Positions 40,884 through 50,291 of a DNA stretch of 64,000 nt are shown here, one piece after another (position 1 is the stretch's first letter; each line of letters starts with the position of its first letter). This stretch comes from Desulfurococcaceae archaeon (GTDB lineage: Archaea > Thermoproteota > Thermoprotei_A > Sulfolobales > Desulfurococcaceae). The position numbers were made by a program, and so were the translations under genes. The DNA is taken from the NCBI GenBank assembly GCA_028275705.1, contig JAPWUD010000001.1, positions 124,001-188,000 on the forward strand. Direction: 5' to 3'. The notes below the pieces were generated by a model. That model made no database searches, was not told where the DNA came from, and saw only the letters and a list, made by a program, of their open reading frames with translations.

Positions 40884-41423
40884 TTATAATGGAGTTCTCT
40901 TTATTCTCTTACCGCTCTTTGATGGTATTATCTCTAGTTTTGCACCTGGGAATTTAAAGTGTAGCTCCCTTCCTCCGTATAGTCTATCTAGGAATACTGC
41001 GAGTGCAGCTATTTCTGAGTGTGGTTGGTGCCCTATCGCTACATTGTAGTCTGCTATTTCATAGAAGAATCTTGGTACTTTCTTAGCGCCTATCACTACG
41101 AGTATGTCTTTGTTTAAACTCCTGATCTCGTCTATAACGTCGTCTATGTGTATTCCATACATAGTTAAGTGTACTACTACACCACCATTCTTCCTCCAAT
41201 TTACACAGTACTTTGCTGAGTCAACACCCATTTCGAAGACTAAGTCTCCACCCCAGTAGTCAAGTACCTTTCTAAACACTCTGTAAACCCCTTCATCAAC
41301 AACATCGCCAAGTATGAAGCCATTAGCACCAAAAGCCCTAGCAACTAGGGCAGTGTGTGTTGTTACTCTTTTATCTCTACCAGGTCTATGCCCATATCTC
41401 AAAACAAATACCCTCATACTCAA
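40884..41423 (-). CDS. trm56: tRNA ribose 2'-O-methyltransferase (Cm56), Trm56
   Basis: VFVLRYGHRPGRDKRVTTHTALVARAFGA. Confidence 0.88.
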   Translation of the reverse strand: MSMRVFVLRYGHRPGRDKRVTTHTALVARAFGANGFILGDVVDEGVYRVFRKVLDYWGGDLVFEMGVDSAKYCVNWRKNGGVVVHLTMYGIHIDDVIDEIRSLNKDILVVIGAKKVPRFFYEIADYNVAIGHQPHSEIAALAVFLDRLYGGRELHFKFPGAKLEIIPSKSGKRIKRTPL

Positions 41424-42523
41424 ACACCAGTATTCTTCAACACCGAGTATATTTTCTCGAGTAGTTTGTCTATGTTCACTCGCTTAAGACATGAAATAGG
41501 CACTATGTCCCCCTCACTAATCCCCGTGTGCTTCACTATAGAGTAAACCACGCTATCTACAGAGTCTACTCTATCAATTTTATTCAATGCATATATCACG
41601 GGCTTATTATACACACCTATCTTCCACAATACCTCCCTACTAGTCTCAATCTCCCTCAATACATCGCTAACTCTCTTCGATGCATCAACAATATCAATAA
41701 TTACATCCGCTTCAGCAGCCTCCTCGAGTGTAGCGTAGAAGGAGTCAATAATCTCTGGTGGAATATCCCTAATGAAGCCAACAGTGTCTGTCACTATGAA
41801 TCCTAGATCTCTATATACAACTCTATAAGACTTAGGAGTAATAGTCGTGAAGGGCTCTGGCCCAACGGGCTTAGACAAGCCTGTTAATAAGTTGAATAAA
41901 CTCGTTTTACCTGCACAAGTGTATCCAACAATAGCTACGTGTGGAAACCCAGCTTCAACCCTAGCCTTCCTCCTAATACTCCTAGTCTCCCTCAACTTCT
42001 CAATCTCCCTCCTAATCCTAGCCTCCCTCCTCTTAAGCATAGTATAGTACTTCTCATAGCCATACCTACCAGCACCTAGAAACCCATGGAGCTCACCTAG
42101 TTTAGCGTATCTAATAGCCTCCTTAACCAGCGGCAACATGTGCTTCAACCTAGCGAGCTCTACTTGCAGTAGTGCCTCGCGGGAGCCAGCATGGCTTGCA
42201 AATATCTCGAGGATCAATAGTATCCTGTCAACAACATCCCTCTTAATCTCTCTAGCAATATTAACGAATTGAGAGGGCTTCAATCTATCTAAAACCACGA
42301 GTTTGTCAAAATCCAATCCCCTAACTTTAATCAATTTATCCCTAGACAAGTATGTACGTGGATTACTACCCCCAGCCACGATGTAGTCTACAATTGATTC
42401 ATAAACAGTCTTAACTAAAGCAAGCTCCTCATCAAGGTAATCTAGGTACCTACGTGGAACTACAACTACAACCCTCAATTCAAAGCGCTCCCCATAAATA
42501 CTACTCTTCCCCAATAAACACAA
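41420..42523 (-). CDS. hflX: HflX-family GTPase
   Basis: VAIVGYTCAGKTSLFNLLTG; DTVGFIRDIPPEIIDSFYATLEE. Confidence 0.9.
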   Translation of the reverse strand: MCLLGKSSIYGERFELRVVVVVPRRYLDYLDEELALVKTVYESIVDYIVAGGSNPRTYLSRDKLIKVRGLDFDKLVVLDRLKPSQFVNIAREIKRDVVDRILLILEIFASHAGSREALLQVELARLKHMLPLVKEAIRYAKLGELHGFLGAGRYGYEKYYTMLKRREARIRREIEKLRETRSIRRKARVEAGFPHVAIVGYTCAGKTSLFNLLTGLSKPVGPEPFTTITPKSYRVVYRDLGFIVTDTVGFIRDIPPEIIDSFYATLEEAAEADVIIDIVDASKRVSDVLREIETSREVLWKIGVYNKPVIYALNKIDRVDSVDSVVYSIVKHTGISEGDIVPISCLKRVNIDKLLEKIYSVLKNTGV

Positions 42524-42651
42524 TGAAATTATTCATGGATATTAAACTTGCACAATAGCTAGTAGTGTATAGAAGACCTAGGTGCTACAATTGAAAACTA
42601 AAAGAGATGTTCTTGAATTAGAGTGGAGTTTCGACTAATAGATGTAGATCG

Positions 42652-43155
42652 TTAAGGAGAAGTATCCCTGATCAAGTCTCCTATAGTCATGAAGTCTCTA
42701 TCGCTCCTACTCTGTAGGCTTCTCTCCTCCTCTACAATAGGCTCTAGTAGCTTCACTCCCAGTACTCTCTCTAGTTTCCTCGCTAATTCAATACTGGGTT
42801 TTAGCTTCCCAGCCTCTATTCTCTTAACTGTGTTTACACTCTCCCCGATCTTCAATGCCAGCACCTCCTGGCTCCATCCAAGTCTCTCTCTAGCAGATTT
42901 AACCCTCGAAGCATAATCCTCGACTACCTCATATTCCTCAAGCTTCCTACTCTGTTGCTTCACCTGGGGCTGCGGCATTGGCCTCTGCTTAACCTGCCTA
43001 CTACTTGATTGCATTGGGGGTTCCTTAACAACACCCTCCTTTGAGAGCCTCCTGTAGCAGTCGGGGCAGAGTATTAGTAGAGAACCCTCTACAATAGCCC
43101 TCTTGGCCTCTCTAGCATCTAGCTCTCTACCACACATTTCACAGTAGTAAGACAA
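42652..43155 (-). CDS. Multiprotein bridging factor 1 (MBF1-like HTH)
   Basis: CEMCGRELDAREAKRAIVEGS zinc ribbon + Xre HTH. Confidence 0.88.
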   Translation of the reverse strand: MSYYCEMCGRELDAREAKRAIVEGSLLILCPDCYRRLSKEGVVKEPPMQSSSRQVKQRPMPQPQVKQQSRKLEEYEVVEDYASRVKSARERLGWSQEVLALKIGESVNTVKRIEAGKLKPSIELARKLERVLGVKLLEPIVEEERSLQSRSDRDFMTIGDLIRDTSP

Positions 43156-43217
43156 GCATCAACACCCATTTCTCTTAAAACATTATCAAGAGCCTATTAT
43201 ACCCATGGGTTATCAAC

Positions 43218-44420
43218 ATGGTTGATGAGGGTAAAGAAGCCATTAATGCTGTTATTGAGAGTGATGAAGACTACTTAAGATACCTCGAGACAAGGCTTAA
43301 GCAACTAGAAGAGGAGAGGCGTAAACTACAGGTGAAAATAGAGTACTATAGGAGTGAAATAGAGAAACTCCTCTCACCTCCATTAATAGAGGCTATTGTA
43401 GAGTATGTACTACCAGATAATAGAGTCGTCGTGAAGAGCCAGAATGGGCCAAACCTCGTTGTACAAGTAGGGGACAACATTGATAAATCCAAGTTAAGGC
43501 CTGGAGCTAGAGTGGCGTTGAATCAAAGGGGATCGGTTGTAGTCGAGGTTCTACCAGAGTATCCAGATCCATACGTTCAATTAATGGAGGTCATTGAGAA
43601 GCCTGATGTAAGATATAGTGATATTGGTGGATTAGATGAGCAAATACGTGAGTTGAGGGAGGTAGTAGAGCTACCACTAAAAAACCCCGACTTATTCAGA
43701 GAACTAGGTATAGAGCCACCGAAGGGGGTACTACTACACGGACCCCCTGGATGCGGGAAAACACTACTAGCAAAAGCAGTAGCCGCGGAGAGTGGTGCAA
43801 CATTCATCTCTCTAGTTGCAAGTGAACTAGTCCAGAAGTTTATTGGTGAAGGTGCACGAATTGTGAGGGAGTTATTTGATCTAGCTAGGAGAAGAGCCCC
43901 CTCAATAGTATTCATAGATGAAGTAGACGCTATTGCAGCTAAGAGAATAGAGATAGGTACAAGTGGAGAGAGGGAGGTGCAGAGAACACTAATGCAGCTA
44001 CTAGCAGAGATCGATGGATTTAAGCCACTAGATAGAGTCAAAGTCATAGCCGCAACTAATAGAATAGACATACTAGACCCTGCAATACTGAGGCCCGGTA
44101 GATTCGATAGAATAATCGAGGTCCCACCACCAAGTAAAAAAGGAAGAGTAGAAATATTCAAAATACACACTAGGAGGTTGAAGGCGAAAGGCGACATAGA
44201 CTACGACTTCCTAGCAGAGATCACTGAGGGATTCACGGGTGCAGAGATTAAACTAGTAGTTGTTGAAGCAGGCTATATAGCAGTTAGAGAAAACAGACTC
44301 TACGTAACAATGAACGACCTATTGAAAGCAATTGAGAAAGTAAAGAGTAAGAAGATCATTAGAGACTCCTGGCAGCAAATATATAGTTCTCCAAGGCCAA
44401 CGTATCAACCAACAATATAG
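43218..44420 (+). CDS. pan: Proteasome-activating nucleotidase
   Basis: Coiled-coil N-terminus, [16 protein letters not shown], second region of homology. Confidence 0.94.
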   Translation: MVDEGKEAINAVIESDEDYLRYLETRLKQLEEERRKLQVKIEYYRSEIEKLLSPPLIEAIVEYVLPDNRVVVKSQNGPNLVVQVGDNIDKSKLRPGARVALNQRGSVVVEVLPEYPDPYVQLMEVIEKPDVRYSDIGGLDEQIRELREVVELPLKNPDLFRELGIEPPKGVLLHGPPGCGKTLLAKAVAAESGATFISLVASELVQKFIGEGARIVRELFDLARRRAPSIVFIDEVDAIAAKRIEIGTSGEREVQRTLMQLLAEIDGFKPLDRVKVIAATNRIDILDPAILRPGRFDRIIEVPPPSKKGRVEIFKIHTRRLKAKGDIDYDFLAEITEGFTGAEIKLVVVEAGYIAVRENRLYVTMNDLLKAIEKVKSKKIIRDSWQQIYSSPRPTYQPTI

Positions 44421-44573
44421 ACCCAGCACACTCTGTACACCCTTAATGATACTTTGTTTCAACGCATATCCCCTACCAATCCCTCAGACTGTATTATTTC
44501 AATATGTTTATCAGGGATTATCCAAGTTTCTACTCTAGGAGTTTGCTAATGCGTCATCGCTAGTGGTGCTTCC

Positions 44574-45053
44574 ATGATCACTCGAAAGCCCACACTATGG
44601 GAGCTTAGAGAGCTACGCGAAATAGCTGAGTTTCAATTTGGCGTGAGTGGAGAGTTATTTATCCCAGGGGACATTCTACTAGTTGTCAGCCCTAATACTA
44701 ATAGAGCTAGATTCATTATCCTCAATGGGGAGAAGTACTTATCTCTAAGAGCTAGAGACTATAGATTCAACCTCCACATACCCTCCGGGCTAGTACTCAA
44801 TAAGATACTGCCTAAGCCAAGGCTACGCGTATATGTGAAGGAGGAATATGTGGAGTTCATCGCTAGAGGGGGGAACCTCTTCTCGAGGCATGTATTAGTA
44901 GCAGACCCCTCAATTAGGCCTGGAGATGAGGTTCTAGTTGTTAATTCAAAAGGGGATTTAATAGCTGTTGGGCGCTCAAGGCTCTCTGGGTGGGAGATGG
45001 CTTACTATAATAGGGGTGAAGCTGTTAGGATTAGGGAGGGTGTATTAAAGTGA
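44574..45053 (+). CDS. PUA-domain protein
   Basis: C-terminal ADPSIRPGDEVLVVNSKGDLIAVGRSRLSG. Confidence 0.75.
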   Translation: MITRKPTLWELRELREIAEFQFGVSGELFIPGDILLVVSPNTNRARFIILNGEKYLSLRARDYRFNLHIPSGLVLNKILPKPRLRVYVKEEYVEFIARGGNLFSRHVLVADPSIRPGDEVLVVNSKGDLIAVGRSRLSGWEMAYYNRGEAVRIREGVLK

Positions 45054-45796
45054 CTAGTGATATAAAGTTTACCCCACTAGTAGATACATCGAGATTAGAC
45101 TTCTCAAACTCACTATTCATAACGGGATTCCACGGCTTCGGGCTTGTAGGCTACTTAACAACACTCCACTTAGTACAGGAACTCGGGTTGAGTAAAGTAG
45201 GCTTTATTAAAACCAGGTATATGCCCGAGGTTACACTATACAATAAGCAGAGGGATATACAGTACCCATTTGAAGTCTACCACGGGGTAGTCGGCGGTAA
45301 TAAAGTACTAGTTGTCCTACACAATGAAATGCCCGTGGAGAGGGAGAGAACAGCGTATGCAGAGTACTTAGCCTCACTAGCCAAGAAGTGGATGGTGAGA
45401 GAAGCTATTCTCGTTGGGGGCTTAAACCAAGAGTTGAGGGAGGATCAGGGTGAGAAGTTTAGGTGGATTCCAATAAACAACCCCACTATAGTATTCAATA
45501 ACGCTAAACTACTCGAGGATAGACACATTATAGGAGTACTCGCACTACTAATGATGTTCATGAGGGCCCAGGGGTTGAAGGGAGTAGTAATACTCCCATT
45601 CACAGAGCCATATAGACCAGACCCAAGAGCGAGTGCTGTGGCTGTTGAGGTTATAAGTGGAATTCTAGGGGTTGAAGTAAGTGTACAGAGGTTAATGGAG
45701 GAGGCTTCTATAATAGAAGCTATTGAAGCAGAGAGAGCAAAAATAGAGAAGGCTACAGAGGAAGCAGAGAAGAAATCTCGTCTAAGCTACATATAG
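45050..45796 (+). CDS. PAC2-family proteasome assembly chaperone-like protein
   Basis: SLFITGFHGFGLVGYLTTLHLV; PAC2 fold motif. Confidence 0.85.
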   Translation: MTSDIKFTPLVDTSRLDFSNSLFITGFHGFGLVGYLTTLHLVQELGLSKVGFIKTRYMPEVTLYNKQRDIQYPFEVYHGVVGGNKVLVVLHNEMPVERERTAYAEYLASLAKKWMVREAILVGGLNQELREDQGEKFRWIPINNPTIVFNNAKLLEDRHIIGVLALLMMFMRAQGLKGVVILPFTEPYRPDPRASAVAVEVISGILGVEVSVQRLMEEASIIEAIEAERAKIEKATEEAEKKSRLSYI

Positions 45797-47309
45797 CTAC
45801 ACGATCTCTAAATACACCGAGAAGCTTCTGGACTTCACTAAATAACTCCCTACTAAACCAACTAGTATGCACAATTAACACTCTCACAGCACCATGCCTA
45901 ATTAAATCCAGTAGTAAACCAGCAATCCAGCTAGGTCTCAAGCCCCCCTTGAATAACCTTAATTCATGCTGGTAAAATGGATAAGTAGAAGCCAACCCGG
46001 GGGTTATTAATCCTAGCAGTGGATGTATGAAGAGAACCGCGAGATCCTTTCTTGCACTAATTAAATCAGCGATCCTAGTATACTCCACTTGTTGACTATA
46101 CGGCTTCCTATACGCTGGAATAAGTACAATAGTCCTCCCATACACTCTCTTCAACGAGAACTCAATTGCCCTCTCAATATTCACCCTGGCCTTGGGGTTA
46201 GCGAGGGATTCCCTATCATTAATAAATAGTGATTTACCACTCGGATTCACTAGTGGTGTGTAGCGCTCTAAGAGCTTAGAATACTTCTTAACCACTCTAA
46301 ATGCCTCGCATAGTGCTGGGTGAGCCTTAGACCTATACTCTAGTAGCTCCCATAGTCTACCCTCCTTAATCGCCTGCTTAACTAATCTCACCTCCTTCGC
46401 GAGAACGTATAAATTGTGGAGTGCAAGTAGCTCTACCCTCTTCTCCCTCGGCAACTCAACCAGGTCTCTTGGATTATACCTAGAGCAAACGGGGCAACTG
46501 CATGGGAAGTATTCTATTTCATTAACTCTACGAGTCCCCGTCTCAAGCATGTATCTATCATCTCGAGCATACAGTATGTAGCTAGCTGAATCGAATAAGT
46601 CTCCTCCAACAGCTACTAGGTAGGGGATTATCATTGGGTGTCCCACTCCAAAGACGTGGAGGGGTTTACTTGGAGGTAGAAATAAGCGAGCAGTTGCAAC
46701 TATTTCAACTAGTTTAGAATACTTGTACTTCTCGAGTAGAACTGTTGGTGAGCCAACAGCATATATATCGTATGGTAGTCTACGGGCCTGTATAGATGCC
46801 TTTACCAATAAGTCTCGGTATGGAGCACCCTGTACTGGGTACACCCATAATTGATCAGAGCTCATTATTAACGGCAGTGCTTCAATACCCCTCTTATAAG
46901 TCTCCTCCACTGCTCTAAGCGCCTCGCTATGAGTCATTTTAGAGCCTGTTGGTATATCTAGAATAACCCCTATGTCAGACCCTATTCTCCCCTCATACTC
47001 CACTATCGTCTTGTTATCCACATCTACTTCTCCATAAACTAAGACTTGGTACCCGCCAGAGTCAGTCATTATAACGCTATCCCAGGATAGTTCACTATGA
47101 ATTTCCCTAGCAACACCCTTATTCCTCCTGTAGAATAGATATGCATTCGTTATTATCCCATTGAATCCAAGTTGCTTAATTAAGTCGAGGCCTGGCGTCT
47201 GCCTGTAGGGATCTATAACTGGGAATAAAAAAGGAGTCTCCAAGTAGCCATGCCTAGTCGTCAACCTCCCTATTCTACCACCGAGATCCCTTAACCTAGT
47301 CTCAAACAA
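45753..47309 (-). CDS. tgtA: Archaeosine tRNA-guanine transglycosylase
   Basis: TPFLFPVIDPYRQTP, CSCPVC zinc site, GVGHPMIIPYLVAVG. Confidence 0.92.
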   Translation of the reverse strand: MFETRLRDLGGRIGRLTTRHGYLETPFLFPVIDPYRQTPGLDLIKQLGFNGIITNAYLFYRRNKGVAREIHSELSWDSVIMTDSGGYQVLVYGEVDVDNKTIVEYEGRIGSDIGVILDIPTGSKMTHSEALRAVEETYKRGIEALPLIMSSDQLWVYPVQGAPYRDLLVKASIQARRLPYDIYAVGSPTVLLEKYKYSKLVEIVATARLFLPPSKPLHVFGVGHPMIIPYLVAVGGDLFDSASYILYARDDRYMLETGTRRVNEIEYFPCSCPVCSRYNPRDLVELPREKRVELLALHNLYVLAKEVRLVKQAIKEGRLWELLEYRSKAHPALCEAFRVVKKYSKLLERYTPLVNPSGKSLFINDRESLANPKARVNIERAIEFSLKRVYGRTIVLIPAYRKPYSQQVEYTRIADLISARKDLAVLFIHPLLGLITPGLASTYPFYQHELRLFKGGLRPSWIAGLLLDLIRHGAVRVLIVHTSWFSRELFSEVQKLLGVFRDRVAICSLDEISSLLPL

Positions 47310-47321
47310 CCCGGTATATCC

Positions 47322-47765
47322 CTAAGCTCTCTTTTTCTTCTGCTCCATGTACTTCTTGAATAGACTATAGAGAGTCTCAGCCATTGGTCCAGAGCCCATT
47401 ACACCCTCTTCGCTTATTCTATATCTACCGAGAACCTCCACAGCCCTGATCTCCGGGATTAATCTAACCGCGTGTTCTTGCAGCTTCATTTCCCTAAGTA
47501 GCAACCCCTTAAACTCCTCTGGGTCAAACAATGGTTCTTCAAGCATCACGATCTCAGATACTTTCTCGCCTTTAACAAGTATTTTAGTATATTTAGCGCC
47601 ATTACTATCCACAGCATCCCTGAGTAGTAGGTTTAGTGAGGGGTGGTCAAACCCCGCTAAAATACCCTCATATATCTTACCACTTTCTAGTACAACTCTA
47701 ACTCTCTTATCGAGTATTGCTGATAGCTCTTGAACCAGCCTCCTCGAAGCCTCTGAAACAGACAT
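47322..47765 (-). CDS. Lsm/Sm-like archaeal protein (SmAP3 type)
   Basis: Sm motif VRVVLESGKIYEGILAGFDHPSLNLLLRDA plus C-terminal extension. Confidence 0.82.
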   Translation of the reverse strand: MSVSEASRRLVQELSAILDKRVRVVLESGKIYEGILAGFDHPSLNLLLRDAVDSNGAKYTKILVKGEKVSEIVMLEEPLFDPEEFKGLLLREMKLQEHAVRLIPEIRAVEVLGRYRISEEGVMGSGPMAETLYSLFKKYMEQKKKRA

Positions 47766-47840
47766 TTAAATCACCTTTGTTTTTAATGCAAACTACTTAT
47801 ATTACTTCAAGGTTTAATTAAGGTATATGAGGTGTAGAAA

Positions 47841-48182
47841 TTGATCTTTGAGTGTAGAGTAAGCAATATTACGCCACTTAGAGTGCCCAAAGTACACCGT
47901 GTAAAATCAACTTGTGGAGAGGTAGAGATTGAAGTAGAACTACACGAAGACGCTGTAAAAGTCCCCTCGAGAGACTCAAGAATAACAATAGAGATCACTA
48001 GTAGCAAAGAAGAATGCCTAAAGCACTACTTCTGCGGCCATGGCTATGTCGTTTCAAACACGCTAATAGGCGATGTCTACAGAGTTGTGATCTCACTACA
48101 TGGATTCCTAGTGGTGGTTAAGTCTAAGAATAGACTAGAACTAAACGAATTAGACCACGTCTACGTGGGGGCAACGTATTGA
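47841..48182 (+). CDS. rpo8: RNA polymerase subunit Rpo8 (RpoG)
   Basis: YFCGHGYVVSNTLIGDVYRVVISLHGFLVVV. Confidence 0.75.
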   Translation: MIFECRVSNITPLRVPKVHRVKSTCGEVEIEVELHEDAVKVPSRDSRITIEITSSKEECLKHYFCGHGYVVSNTLIGDVYRVVISLHGFLVVVKSKNRLELNELDHVYVGATY

Positions 48183-48190
48183 AAGCGTTT

Positions 48191-48245
48191 CCCCTCTAAC
48201 GGTACTTGATGGTGTTTGTAAATATTTGTAATCCTGTTAGAGGGG
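48191..48245 (-). other. Right-end hairpin (candidate 3' part of an omega/reRNA scaffold)
   Basis: Perfect 10-bp inverted repeat CCCCTCTAAC...GTTAGAGGGG with 35-nt loop spanning the tnpB stop. Confidence 0.65.
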
Positions 48246-49494
48246 TTGAGCCTCGGCGTGGGTTCACCAGCATCGCCCACACCACATGGGCTCCCGTCGA
48301 GCCCAACGCCATGGGGCTCCCATCTGAGTTTAGGTACTTCAACCCAATATTGACTGCTCCTACGACGTCTCTCTCGAGGGCTCTCCCATTAACCCATGTT
48401 ACTCTGAGGGCTACCTTTACTACCTTTACTTTCTTGAGCCCCTTCACCGCAGAGCGGATCACCAGGGGCTCAAACCACTTAATCCTCTTGCCCGTAAATG
48501 GGTCTCTAGATGATGTCCCTCTCTCAGAGACTTTAACGACCTGTACTGGCTTCTCGTCGAGTAGCTCGATTAACTTCCTAACACTCCACTGGTGAATCCT
48601 GTGCCTCAGCCTGTTGCTGGCATCCCTCTCCATCTTTTCCTTAGCCTTTTTGTCAATGTTGCCAATTACTACAATAGCTCTGTTCTCGACGGCAAGTTTC
48701 TCTATGAACTTCGCTGTCTTCCTCAGTACATCTAACTTCCTCTCACCCTCACGAAGCTTCCTAAGCCTCTTCTTAACCTCCCTAACCTTTGTTGACTTGC
48801 CTGAGGATATTCTCTTTTTCCTCTCAGAGTAAGCAATTACAATTCTCCCAAGACTGGTCTCAACTCTGTAGATATCTGTGAGAGAACCGTTCTTAAACAA
48901 TGCTATAGTAACGTTGTTCTCGTTAACATCTACAGCAACAACGTTCTTAGGATCGTAGCCGACCTCGAGCTCTCTATTGAACGATAAGTACACAATTATA
49001 CTCTTACCTAGGATCTTAAACCTCAACTCACTAGCCAATCTCCAGCCACCGTAGAGATACCTGTATAGTTGCTTGTGGTTTCTGTAGTGGAGCTCAACCC
49101 AGCCTCTATGAGTCCTCAACTTGATGACTCCATCCTCAAGCCTCCAGTCTTGTGAGTCTGAGTATGTTATTGTTACTCTCTTAACTTCTGGTTTATCCTT
49201 GTACGCCTTGCCCTTCTTCTTACGCTCTCTAAATGACTTCGCTCTCCTAGCGGCGTCTCTATAAGCACCCTTAATCACCCTGGTGGGTAGCCACGGGTAC
49301 CTCTCCCTAAACTTCTCGTAGAAGACACTATGTAACGTCTCCTGAGAAGCCTTATACTTAACAGCGTACTCAACCATCTCAACAAGCATCTCCCTATAAG
49401 CACCCTCGATTTCCCCGAGAGCCCCCCTAGCATATCTGTTTGCATAACACTCTAGAACAACTGTTCTAGTTAGAGTCTTTGACAGCTTCTCCAA
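48196..49494 (-). CDS. tnpB: TnpB/OrfB-like protein with divergent RuvC-II and no zinc ribbon
   Basis: RuvC-I VVAVDVNENNVTIALF; RuvC-II position VVIGNID; RuvC-III RDVVGAVNIG. Confidence 0.88.
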   Translation of the reverse strand: MEKLSKTLTRTVVLECYANRYARGALGEIEGAYREMLVEMVEYAVKYKASQETLHSVFYEKFRERYPWLPTRVIKGAYRDAARRAKSFRERKKKGKAYKDKPEVKRVTITYSDSQDWRLEDGVIKLRTHRGWVELHYRNHKQLYRYLYGGWRLASELRFKILGKSIIVYLSFNRELEVGYDPKNVVAVDVNENNVTIALFKNGSLTDIYRVETSLGRIVIAYSERKKRISSGKSTKVREVKKRLRKLREGERKLDVLRKTAKFIEKLAVENRAIVVIGNIDKKAKEKMERDASNRLRHRIHQWSVRKLIELLDEKPVQVVKVSERGTSSRDPFTGKRIKWFEPLVIRSAVKGLKKVKVVKVALRVTWVNGRALERDVVGAVNIGLKYLNSDGSPMALGSTGAHVVWAMLVNPRRGSTPLTGLQIFTNTIKYR

Positions 49495-50119
49495 TACACT
49501 TCACCACTTCCTTGTATCTCTTAGACCTCTTACCATAGATCCTGGATGCGAGAGAGGTTACTATCTCTACGAAGTCCTCTACAAGCTCCTGTATATAGTC
49601 CTTCGGCTCCTCCCAAGAAGCCACGTAGACGTCTACACCAAGAGTATTGAATAGTGTTTTGAGGTACTCGAAGCCGAACCTAGTCAACCTGTCTCTGTAT
49701 ACAACTACTACTGCTTGTATCTCTTTTCTCTTAGCCATCTCGATGAGCTTCCTCAACCCCCTCCTATCTTCATTCAAACCACTAGCAATATCCGTGACAA
49801 CAACGTATTCAGTGCCTGGAAGGTTCTTATAGACCCAGAGCTTCAAGGATTCAACTTGTCTCTCCAAGTCACTCTTCTGAGTGTTTGAAGAGACTCTAGC
49901 GTATACAGCTACACGTCTAACTCTTTGAACACCTTTGAGTAACCTCTCAACCTCGCTATAGGGGATCCTCCACTTACCGTGAACACTATAAGCAACAATT
50001 CTTCCCTTCTTAATCCACTTAATCACAGTAACCCTTGAAACACCTAAGACCCTAGCGAACTCTCTAGTATTAAGATAGCACTCTCCCACACCTAGTCCCA
50101 AGTATTTACAAGTATTCAC
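49466..50119 (-). CDS. tnpA: IS607-family serine recombinase TnpA
   Basis: MerR-like HTH then VAVYARVSSNTQKSDLERQVESL catalytic Ser motif. Confidence 0.93.
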   Translation of the reverse strand: MNTCKYLGLGVGECYLNTREFARVLGVSRVTVIKWIKKGRIVAYSVHGKWRIPYSEVERLLKGVQRVRRVAVYARVSSNTQKSDLERQVESLKLWVYKNLPGTEYVVVTDIASGLNEDRRGLRKLIEMAKRKEIQAVVVVYRDRLTRFGFEYLKTLFNTLGVDVYVASWEEPKDYIQELVEDFVEIVTSLASRIYGKRSKRYKEVVKCIGEAVKDSN

Positions 50120-50291
50120 AGATATTTAAACTTATCGCCAGTTTTCACAACAGCCTCTATAGAGAGACAACTGTGCTGCTTCACGGGTAACGTGTTTTGA
50201 GAAACCCCAGGCTCATCTGCTCTTAGACATTGTTCAATACTTTCACTACTCTCCCCGCTTTTAATTCTACCTAGTTTTTACAGGTGGGATT

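Larger units (their letters stand above)
48183..50130 (-). mobile_element. IS607-family insertion sequence (TnpA serine recombinase + TnpB); ends approximate
   Basis: Overlapping TnpA and TnpB ORFs; subterminal inverted TTGTAAATA(C/T)TTG motifs near both ends; hairpin at the TnpB 3' end. Confidence 0.85.

Noticed and set aside
44421-44573. Possible C/D box sRNA on the minus strand in the pan-PUA gap (GCGATGA...CTGA)
   Set aside because: The C box is imperfect and no convincing D'/C' boxes or k-turn stem were found.
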